Shown: positions 36,842 to 46,409 of the stretch, in pieces | How positions within the stretch are numbered: position 1 is the stretch's first letter | How the letters are laid out: every line of letters begins with the position of its first letter | Assembly (NCBI GenBank): GCA_026545765.1 | Contig: CM048839.1 | Span: 46,112,677-46,176,676 of the forward strand | Direction: 5' to 3' | DNA from: Plantago major | Taxonomy: Eukaryota; Streptophyta; Magnoliopsida; Lamiales; Plantaginaceae | Length of the DNA: 64,000 nt | The notes under the pieces: generated by a model | Seen by the model: only the letters and a program-made list of their open reading frames with translations | Database searches by the model: none | Told to the model about the DNA's origin: nothing | Translations under genes and position numbers: made by a program

Positions 36842-36957
36842 CTACGGTGCCGCATGTTGTTGTGCCTCCTGATGCTTTAAATGTTGTACCATATACAATA
36901 TATGTTGCACTGTACAACACATCCAAGTACCAGGAGGCACAACATGTGACACGGTAG
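36842..36957. ncRNA. miRNA-precursor-like foldback hairpin
   Basis: A left arm of 48 nt (36842-36889) pairs with a right arm of 46 nt (36912-36957) around a 22-nt loop. Both arms contain TTGTGCCTCCTGRTRC in register, with few mismatches and one small bulge. The size fits a plant miRNA precursor or a tiny foldback element. No coding signal, and expression is unknown. Confidence 0.5.
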
Positions 36958-37020
36958 AGGAAACCCATTTTTTCACCAAGTTACAATTTTATCAAATACA
37001 ATACAATTCACAAACTAATA

Positions 37021-37277
37021 CCCCCTCCATTTCAGAAAAAGTGTTACATTTTACTATTCTGCGGTTAACTGTCTCCGCGTTTGACCACAATTTACTCTTA
37101 AACGATATTAATAAATAAATTATTGAAATTATATAATGAAAATTTAGTAATGAAAATTTTATTATATGATTTTATTAAATTATTTACTATTATCATTTAT
37201 GAGTAATTTATGGTCAAACTCAAAGACAGTTGACCGGTCAAAGTCAAAATGTAACACTTTCTCTGAAATGGAGGGAG
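37021..37277 (-). mobile_element. Stowaway-type MITE, 257 bp, complete
   Basis: It is bounded by TA (37019-37020 and 37278-37279), starts CCCCCTCCATTTCAGAAAAA and ends with the inverse, TTTCTCTGAAATGGAGGGAG. It is the same family as 17130-17361 but in opposite orientation. Confidence 0.9.
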
Positions 37278-37817
37278 TATCATATTAGTTTTACTTAATC
37301 CAAGATAAAGCAATTCCTTAAAAAGTTATGAATGGAACGAAGGAATAACATAATCTCAAATGTTGTTTCAAGAAAAACAAAACAAGAAATCTCAAAGCAG
37401 AGTAGACTAGAATTACAGCGACATCACAGGAAAAGTTCATGGATCTTGCATTTACGCAACCTTTAAAAACTTAGACGAGCTAGAGATGTCCAAACCCAAT
37501 AGGGTTAACTTCATGAGGCATATGAAAAATCAGCCAACATCAAGGCGTCAGCAATATCTTCCACTCATCAATTGATGGTACTACATAATGCTACAATCCC
37601 GTTAATTTTAATTGAGAAATGCTATGATAATGTGAAGTGAGAGCATTGCACGACGGTTTATATCCACATTTTATATCCACGGTTGGCATATGATGAACGT
37701 GGAATATATGGGAAGATTACATAAGCTATCGATGGTCGTAATGGTGTAATGTTTGTAATAGCTATGGAGGGACCGAAAAAACCTTTCTATAGAGGACATT
37801 GTGCTCTGGTTTGAGAG

Positions 37818-39568
37818 TGCAACACCCAAAATTTTCAAATACGTTTTAGAAAGTTTAAATGGATTGAGAATGCTATTCATACCAACAAAGTGCATCTTTC
37901 TTCTTGGTAATTCATCCATAAGAACTTCGCGCTTAAGTGTGCTTGCTATGGAACAATCTTAGAATGAGTGACCTACTGGGAAGTCTACGAGTGAAAACAA
38001 AGTACACGGAAAAACATGTGTTAGTATAGTAGGGCCAGCATATCACCTAGAGAGCAGTACAATATGAGAGGGGGACGGGCATTACGAATTGTAGACTTCG
38101 CACTTAAGTGTACCCGATGACAACCCACAAGGGGACGGGCATTACGAATTGTATCAGGGCTATGCCAATCCAAAACCGGCAGGGGGTGGATGCTTGGTCT
38201 AGGCAAGACGCAAGGAGGACGTTGCACAATATGAGAGGGGGTGAATGTAATGCCCAAAGTTTCAGAGAGTTTAAATGGATGGAGGACGCTACTCATGCCA
38301 ACAAGGTGCATGTTTCTTTTCTAGAATCCATCAATAAGAACTCCATGGTTAAACGTGTTTTCTCTAAAGCAATCATATGATGTGTGGCGTACTGAAAAAT
38401 CTCCCCATGCGTGCACGAGCGAGTGAGGACAAAGTGCGTCGAAAAGAACATGTGTTGGTATAGTGGGGCTAGCATATCACCTTGAGAGTAGTCCAGGAGT
38501 AACTGCGTTGGTGAAACGTTCGGAGGTCTGGCGTCGACCAACAAGGGGACGAGTTTACAAATGGTATCAGAGCCAAGCCAATCTGAAGCCTACAGGGGGT
38601 GGAAGGTTGGTCTATGCAAGGCACAACGAGAACGTTCCACAATTTAAGTGTGAGTGAATGTAACGCCCCAGATGTTCAGATAAACTTCAGAGAGCTTAAA
38701 TGGATTGAGAACGCTACTCATACCAACAAGATGTACATTTAATTTCAGGAATCATTCATAATAATTCCATGGTTAAGCATTCTTGCTCTAGAGAAATATT
38801 AGAATAGGTGATGGAAAGTCTCCCAGTGCGCACATGGGTGAGGACAAAATGGCGTAGGAAAGAACATGTGTTAGTACAATGAGGCCAACATATCACAGGG
38901 AGAGCAGATCAGGAGTACCAACGTCGACCCAACGGGTTAGGCCTCGGCCCACAAGGGGACGGTTTGTTACAAATGGTATCAAAGCCAAGCCAATCCAGAA
39001 CCATGAAGGGGTGGACGATTGGTTTAGGCAAAGCGTAATGTGGACGTTGTGCAATTTAGGAGGGGGTGACTGGGACGCCCCAATGTTTCAGCGTGCTTAA
39101 AAGGATTGATAACGCTACTCATACCAACAAGGTGCACCATTCGTTTCAGGATGGTTTGTTACAAATGGTATTAAAGTCAAGCCAATCCAGAACCCGGAAG
39201 GGGTGGACGATTGGTTTAGGCAAAGCGTAATGTGGACGTTGTGCAACTTAAGAGGGGTGAATGGAACGCCCCAAAGTTTCAGAGTGCTTAATTAAAAGGA
39301 TTGGGAATGCTACTTATACCAACAAGGTGCACCTTCATTTTGGGAGTCCATCCATAAGAACTCCATAGCTAACTGTGCTTGCTATAGAGCAATCTTAGGA
39401 TGGGTGACTACTTAGGAGTCTCCCAGTGCAAGCACGGTTTAGAAAAAAGTGCACGAAAAAGAAAGGAGTCGGTATAATGGGGCCAGCATGTCACCGGAGA
39501 ACAATCTAGAAGTAAACGCAGCGGCCCAAGTGGTCAACCTCGGCCCACAAGGGGGGCGGGACGTTACA
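37818..39568 (+). mobile_element. Tandem chain of Cassandra TRIM retrotransposons (5 LTRs, 4 internal regions)
   Basis: LTRs by eye: about 37818-38146, 38246-38559, 38659-38971, 39071-39163 and 39262-39568. Most start TGTAACGCCCC or a variant and end TTACA. Each is followed by a primer-binding site AATGGTATCAGAGCC (initiator Met tRNA type) and an internal region of about 100 bp ending in a GAGGGGGTGAA polypurine tract. The LTRs contain 5S rRNA-like sequence: CATACCAACAAGGTGCACC, AAGAACTCCA-AGTTAAGCGTGCTTG and GGATGGGTGAC, covering the pol III internal promoter boxes. This is the defining feature of Cassandra. The fourth LTR is only 93 bp: it jumps from the 5' 5S region to the LTR end. Flanks GAGAG and GAGGG may be a decayed 5-bp target duplication. 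There is no coding capacity, as in all TRIMs. Confidence 0.9.
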
Positions 39569-39754
39569 GAGGGCTATAGTATATATTGTACTTCCATATG
39601 TATATAGTGGGTTGCATCACTCCCTACTTCCAAAGGGTAGGGCGGCCCATTTGGGAATCACCATGACTCAACATGCAATAAGCTCAAACATGATTGAGGG
39701 GTCACCGGACAGCTCAATGAGACTGGGCTTATAAATTAGCACGAGGCTCCCATG

Positions 39755-40225
39755 ACAAATATGCATTATTGAACCGCTTGATAGGATTGTGAGGGATTTC
39801 ATGGGTCGTTCCGGGGAGCCTTTTGGTGAGGTGATGATTATCGTTGGCGGGGTCTTCCAAACAGATTTTGCACATTGTTTAAGAAGGGAGTTAGGTATGC
39901 TATTGTGAACGATGCTATATGCTCATCCAGGATATGGAATGCATGTAGGGTGCTTGAGTTGATGAATAACATGTGATTGTGGGAAAATGTGTAATTTAAA
40001 ACACCATTTATACTTATCTTATATTCAACTGTTTTTTTCAAACGTCCCATTTAATTCTATGTATTCTGGTTTGTCATCTTCCGATATTCAAGTGACGGAA
40101 GAATTAGCTGAGTGGATAACAAAAGTCAGTGATGGTGTTGTTGGTGAATCAAATGATGGTGAGGTTGATATCACGATCCATGAAGATTTACTTATTCGAG
40201 ATGAAGTCATCCATTTTAACCATTG
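39755..40225 (+). pseudogene. Helitron PIF1-like helicase fragment
   Basis: In several frames one reads GRSGEPFGEVMIIVGG, then an F-Q-T block matching the family's GGDFRQ-LP motif, AIVNDAICSSRIWNACRVLEL and NNM. The segment SSDIQVTEELAEWITKVSDG, VGESNDGEVDITIHEDLL follows at 40073-40190. This is the PIF1-type helicase of plant Helitrons. Frameshifts and stops break it, and the Walker A part is missing. It is probably tied to the Helitron 3' end at 42101, with Cassandra chain two in between. Confidence 0.75.
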
Positions 40226-40445
40226 TAGCTAGCACATGTACGTCGTTGTTGGGTCACTTAGTTGACTCATCATTTGGCTGGAGTATTTTCCTCATTGGTT
40301 CGTTCAATGACATAGATGATGAGATTAATTAATTTGGCATGTCAAATTTTAATAGAGAACGTGTGGAATATTTTTGTGCGGATAGCATTGCTAAAGTCAA
40401 TGACTCTAAGGACGGTCCTGAACATACTTTTTTTCAGTAAAAATT

Positions 40446-41467
40446 TGTGACGCCCCAAAATTTCTGAGAAAGGGTTGAGGTCGCCACGAGGTGCAAATTT
40501 CTTTTCAATATCCATCCATAAGAACTCCAAAGTTAAGCGTGCTTACTCTGGAGAAATCTTAGTATGGGTGACCCACTTGGAACTCTTTCGATTCGTGCAC
40601 CAGTGAGGAAAAAGTATAAAGTAAAGGATATGTGCTGGTACAATGAGGCCAGCATACCACACAAAAAGCAACCCATGAGTGACTACGTCGGTCCAAGGCC
40701 GGGTCTCGGTTGATTACTGGTCGGGTTGTTACGAATGGTATCAATGCCAGGTCAATCCAATACCCACAAAGGGTGGAGGTCGCACAATTTGAGAGGGGGT
40801 GAATGTAACACCCCAAAGTTACAGATAAATTAAAGGGATTGGGAACTCATACTAATAAGATGCAACTTCTTTTCGAGAATCTATACACAAGAACTTTAGA
40901 GTTAAGCATGCTCGCTATGGAAAAATCTCATGATGGTGACCCACTAGGAAGTCTACCAGTACGACACGAGTGGGGACAAAGTGCACGGAATAGGACATTT
41001 GTTGACACATCCGCGGGTCTAACATATCAACCGGAGAGCAGCCCATGAGTAACTGCACCGATCCAAAATGTCGGGTCTCGATAGATTTGTGGTCGGGTCT
41101 TTACAAATGGTATTATAGCCGAGCTAACCTCTAACACACAAGGGGTGAGGTTCATTGGCCCATGAAAGTGCAACGAGGACGTTGCAAAATTTAAGAGGAG
41201 TAAAATGTAGCACACGAGTTTCAAAGAGCTTAAAGTGATTGAGAACTTATGCACCACCAATGTGCACCATTCTTTACGGGAATCCTTCCATAAAACTTTA
41301 GAGTTAAGCGTACTTGCTCTAGAGCAATATCATGATGGATTATACCCTGGAAAGGACATGTGTTAGTATAGTGGGGCCAACATATATATCACCTGTAGAG
41401 CAGCCCTTGAGTAACCGCGATGTCCCAAATGATCGAATATCAATCGGTTAGTTGTCAAGTCGTTATA
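40446..41467 (+). mobile_element. Second, older Cassandra chain (3 LTRs, 2 internal regions)
   Basis: LTRs are at about 40446-40733, 40804-41105 and 41206-41467, with internal regions between them that keep a TGGTAT primer site and, in the first, a GAGGGGGTGAA tract. 5S-like words remain (AAGAACTCCAAAGTTAAGCGTGCTT, then TATGGGTGACC) but are more diverged than in the first chain. The third LTR lacks the GGGTGACC box. Flanks AAATT and TAATT may be the target duplication. It lies inside Helitron-derived sequence. Confidence 0.85.
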
Positions 41468-42070
41468 TAATTCCTCAACACTATTAACTGCTCTCAGTTG
41501 GATGTATGATCATGCTTATGAGAAATATTGACCGGGCTTCAGAATCATGCAACGACACAAGACAAATGGTTCCTGATATTGGAAAGCATCGAGATGAAAA
41601 TGATATATGGAATCGATGTGGGCCAAAAAGTTTCATTTTGAAGATAATGATGAGCTCAACTGACGAGACAAAGCTCTTTACCAATTTTAATAGGAGATAC
41701 TTCTTGATATCGACCTACTTTGCTATGACCATAAACAATAGTGAATGTCAAACTCTCTCTATCTCTCTCACACGTCGGCCTCTACCTTTCGTTGAATAAG
41801 ACATGAAAAGTTGAAAACCAACGTGGGCTATAAAGAAGTTTTCGACAAGTTAGTATAAATCATAACACGGGTAAACCATAAGACATAAAAACCATCGTAT
41901 TTTATATATTTGTGTACAATTTCACTAATTAAAATTCGGACATTTTTTACAAGTATTAGATGACTTGAGATGACATGTTGAAGCGTTTAACTCATTCATT
42001 TTTCTCATATTATAAAATGTATATATTAGTATAGATTTATTCATTTCTTATACTAAATTTTGTATCAATT

Positions 42071-42102
42071 CCCTGTCGAGTATCGACGGGCCATTAACTA
42101 GT
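42071..42102 (+). mobile_element. Helitron 3' terminus
   Basis: Hairpin CCCTGTCGA-gta-TCGACGGG (42071-42090, one bulged T), then seven bases, then CTAG and host T (42098-42102). The same terminal block occurs at 53681-53711, which supports a shared family. The 5' end was not located. Confidence 0.75.
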
Positions 42103-42523
42103 ATATGTATATGACATTACAATCCCATTTATATTCTAAAATTTATAGAAATTGCCATTGTATAATTTACAAATACGATAGATGGTTAGGATTAATTATA
42201 ATTGAAAATAATATTTGTTCAAATGATCTAACGACTGTGGAGGCGTACAAGTGAAATAGGTGTACGTTAAGCCTTACAAATGAAGTCGGACCTTAGAAGC
42301 GCCCATAAATACAAAAGATAGAAAACATAAAGACGAGTTATAATATGTTCTTTTCGTCTGAGAACTCATTAATTTCAATTTAGTTCAGTTCAGATTCATA
42401 CAATTCAATTTAGTTCAGTTCAGATTTACTTAGTTGTTTTTATACTACAATTATGTTATGTTATGTTAAGTTCAGACGAAGAGAACAACGCCTTATGAGG
42501 ACGATCAAAAGACAATTTGTTCT

Positions 42524-42747
42524 GAGAGACGGTCTCGATCTAAATGAGTTATAAAGACGTATATTTCTTTTTAATAAAAATATCCATGTTGTTAATGAAA
42601 ACATCTACTGTGTTGTTAACAAAGTGCATTCTCTGTGTATGAAAAAACACCAATTGCTACAACATAGACATTTTGATTGACAACTTGAATGTTTATATTA
42701 GTAAATTAGGTCTTTCTCTAAATAAGTCATTTAGGGACCGTCTCTCT
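42524..42747. mobile_element. MITE with GAGAGACGGTCTC inverted ends
   Basis: It starts GAGAGACGGTCTCGATCTAA (42524) and ends TTTAGGGACCGTCTCTC (42747), about 13-bp inverted termini, 224 bp in all. It has no coding capacity. The target duplication is unclear; AATTTGTT on the left and AATTTTGTT on the right lie a few bases outside. Internal ATCCATGTTGTTAAT words link it to the 16.9-17.1 kb remnant. Confidence 0.65.
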
Positions 42748-43196
42748 AGAAATTTTGTTATTGAAGAATATTTGATGAGGGAACAAATTATTTAATATGT
42801 CACGACACGATTGTACGGTAAATTTCAGTTTAGTCTACATCTTCATTATATCATACTCCTCCCATCCCGACAAACTTCAAATATAAGGGTTGGCATGTAG
42901 TTTTAAATGAAAAAATTATATAAAATGATAAAACATAAAATTAAAATGTTCTTCTCTGTTCTTCTCTATCCTCCGATCGCGACCGGTGACTCCTCCCATT
43001 CCGCCGCTGAAGTCGATTCCGCTTGGACTGATCTTGAGATCTTTATCGCTCAGTCCTCTTCTCTCCTTTCAAACAGTCATAGATCGGATCGGTTCGAAAT
43101 AGAAGAAACGGATCCACGACCAGATCCCCTTCGTATCGCCGCTGCGACGACTGATTGACTGACTGACTGAAGAAGAGGAAGAAGAAGAAGAACAAG

Positions 43197-44334
43197 ATGC
43201 CACGCAAGAAGAAGGTGGTGCCGCTGACGGAATCTACGGCGAAACGACCGGTGGGTAGGCCTCGAAAAAATCAGGCGACCACTGCTCCATCCCATACTTC
43301 TTCAACCTCGGTCGGAACGGAGAACTTGGCGAATTCTATGCAACCTGTGACTTTACCGCAGGAATCGGAGTCTGAACCGGAGAATTTGTCTCCCGATCAG
43401 AACAAATCAGAATGGAATAAGGACGGATTTGATGAGATCGAACAGATTGATGATATATCAATGCCTGAACTCGAATTGATTGGTGATCCAGCGGCCATGG
43501 ATGAAATTGATAATAGGGATCTCCCTGCTGACCATGTGTCTGTTTCGACCCCTTGGGTTGATGTTATCCGGGGGAACCGGGCACACGACTGCGGCATGAA
43601 TATTGATTATTCCCCGCCACCGGTGAATGAGGGTGAGATTGTTGTTGAGATTGATGATGAAGATATACAAGAGGAACTGGATTTCTGGAAAAATTCCCTT
43701 ATCATGTATGTCGTTGATAATTCCCTCTCCATGAATGATGTTAAGAATTTCATGCTCAAGGTTTGGAAATCTATCACCTTACCTGACCTATACTACAACG
43801 AGGATGGATATTTCATTATTAGATTTAGGTCAGAGGAAGACAAAAACCTGGTGGATGCGGGTGGACCTTACTACATATTTGGGAGACCTATGATACTACG
43901 ACCGTGGACTAGGAAGTTTGAGCTTAAGGAGGATATGCTTCGAGTTGCCCAAATTTGGGTGAAATTCCCTCAGCTGCCATTGTGCTTATGGGGAGCGAAG
44001 AGTCTGGGAAAGATAGCTAGTGTAATTGGAGAGCCGAAATTCACAGATGAATGTACTGCCAAGAAACTCAGGATTTCGTATGTGAGGTAATTTCAATTGC
44101 TAGTGTAATTGGATAGCTAGTGTAATTGAGGTTGACATAACTCAAGAGTTGCGTAAATCAATCATGATAAAGGATCGACAGGGAAATATAATTAATCAAG
44201 CAATTGAATATGAGTGGATGCCTTTATTCTGTCAGAAGTGCCAAAAGGTAGGACATTCTTGTGGCGATGGGAAGAGACATGCCCGCAAACAGATAGACCA
44301 GCAGGTTCGACAACAACCAAGTGCGACCACATGA
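43197..44334 (+). pseudogene. LINE ORF1: DUF4283 domain and zinc knuckle
   Basis: The first 298-codon frame (MPRKKKVVPL start, basic RPVGRPRKN hook) carries the DUF4283-type RNA-binding region (LDFWKNSLIMYVV, YFIIRFRSEEDKNLV, PWTRKFELKEDMLRVAQIWV, LPLCLWGAKSLGKIASVIG). It stops at 44090 after KLRISYVR. A short slippage-like insertion of GCTAGTGTAATTG copies (44098-44128) breaks the frame. The sequence resumes as VDITQELRKSI with the knuckle CQKCQKVGH, whose last Cys is not at the expected position. ORF1 products bind the LINE RNA. Confidence 0.85.
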
Positions 44335-44639
44335 GCTGGGAAAACTTGGGTTCCCACGGGTAGACGGTTTGCTACTGCACCAAGTTCGACTGAAATCGCA
44401 AGCTGTTTCAATTCGATCATTGTAGCAACAAAGACAAATGATACGTTGCAGCTTTCTCACCACAATGTTTTGGAGAATCGTGGGGATAAAGAGGATGATT
44501 GGTCTCCGGTTCCCAGTCGTCGGGGATCAGCACGCCGTTCTGTGGATGATGATAGGGGCGGGGTTGGGCTGGAAAAGCCTTTGGAACTACGTAATGGGTT
44601 TGCTTCTTTGGATGCTGGTTCTGGCGAAGGCCAGAAGTG

Positions 44640-45363
44640 CGATCGATGTTAGCTTGGAATGTCAGGGGCTCAACAAGCTTGCTAAACATAAGGAGATTGG
44701 CTCCCGTCTCCATGATTGGAATATAAGCATAGCAGGCCTTTTAGAAACTAGAGTAAAGGAGGAGAATAAAGATCGTATACGTAGACGTTTGGGTAATCAC
44801 TGGAATTTTTGGGATAATTATTCGGCACATGTACTGGGGCGTATCTGGGTAGCATGGGACCCAACCCGTGTACAGGTTGTTTTCCTGAGCTGCTCAGATC
44901 AATTTTTGCATTGCCGATGGTTTGATGAGAATGGGGTGGATAGAGGATTGGTCACTTTTATATATGCCCTTAATCAATTGCATCTTAGAACCCGACTCTG
45001 GCAAGATATTCGACAGCTTGCACTTGGTATCCAGGAGCAGTGGATTTGTGTAGGAGATTTCAATAATGTGCTAGCTAGTGGTGATCATATTGGAGGTAAT
45101 CCAATGACGGAGTATGAGTATAAGGATATGGCAGAGATGATGGAAGCAGTGGGACTTTTTGAGATGCCTACCATAGGAGATCGCTTCACATGGTCTAATA
45201 AACATGAGCACGGTGTCATCTACTCCTGTATTGATCGAGCTATTGGAAATGCAGAATGGTTCCAAGAGAACCCGCATGCGGAGCTGGAGATTCTTACCCC
45301 TGGGATTTTGGACCATTCTCCTTTGATCTTTAGGAATTGCTTGCCTATCCGAGTAAAGAAGTA
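44640..45363 (+). pseudogene. LINE ORF2, apurinic-like endonuclease domain
   Basis: The frame contains LETRVKEENKDRI, VGDFNNVLASGDHIGG, DRFTWSNKHEHGVIYSCIDR and a terminal GILDHSPLIF (the DHSP catalytic block of exonuclease-endonuclease-phosphatase nucleases). It breaks off after RNCLPIRVKK at an insertion of about 1 kb. The N-terminal WNVRG-type motif is present just upstream as WNVRGSTSL-like sequence near 44655 in another frame. Confidence 0.85.
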
Positions 45364-46409
45364 GACACTTGACTTTGCCTTTGAGAGTGAGAGGAGTTAT
45401 TAAAATCAACAAAAACAAAAAAGACTAAAGTCTGTATAGAGTTTTCAATTTAGGATAGTAGAGACTTTAAAAACACGATTCATTTTTAGTCTAAAGTTTT
45501 AATTGAATCTAGAATCAAATACAGAGTTGTATCCTGACAGAAGAAGAGGAAATTTAACATAGTTTGCATCCTATGTATTATATACAATCTTACATAGACT
45601 ATTCTTGACAAATGCATGATAATGAGTTACGTAAACATGTACTAAAATCATCGTAATGGATTTTTGAAATAATGGGATCCGGGTGGATCTAGTTCAAATG
45701 ACGGTCCCTCTCTGCCTCCTACTCATACTACATAATATAATTAAGTTGGGTGTAACGCTTTATTAGGACCTCTACCCTCTCCTTCTAGTTGAAAAATATA
45801 AGAATACTTTAAAAGTAGATACGTAAGACAAATAAATAAATGTATATGGCTTGCGGATCTATTAAAACACGAATAGGTGCTCAAAATTTGTGAATTATTT
45901 TGGAAGTACTCTAAGCTTATTTTGATTTTGTAGGTCATCGGAATCCAATGCCAGCATATAAGAATAACACACTACATTACACGCTACAGTAACAAGTATA
46001 ACACCGCTTTGTGGTGATAAATGCCAGTTTCAAGCCCATGATAGAGATTTTGTTCATAAGGACTCGTTTACTATCTATCCTTTTGGTCTTTTTTTTGGTA
46101 AAAAGAGAAAAAATAAAACAAGAATAAATATATAATTAAACGTGTGTTTGGTACTACTCACATATGAAATTTATAAGAATACTAAGTAAGATATACTCGT
46201 GGAGACGGACGTCTTGGATATGGCAAATACAAAATAAATAAAAAATTGTATAAGAAGATAAAGATCAAGGAATACCTGTATTTAGACTTATATTATAGAG
46301 TTATAGTTTCTCTTACGTATTACATTACCACAGACTTATTATATATAGTATACTATACTGTACTATAATATGCTTGTTTCGCATATCCACGCCATATAGT
46401 GTTTTCTCG
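45364..46409. other. About 1-kb AT-rich insertion splitting the LINE ORF2
   Basis: The coding sequence stops after IRVKK and resumes as TFKFINATTQLDEF, so this block is foreign to the LINE. It is AT-rich, with no open frame of note, no recognised family, no clear inverted or long terminal repeats and no obvious target duplication that I could find. Confidence 0.6.

Noticed and set aside
37818..41467. Functional 5S rRNA genes
   Set aside because: The 5S-like segments are diverged and always framed by TGTAAC...TTACA LTR ends with a Met-tRNA primer site, so they are Cassandra LTRs and not 5S genes.
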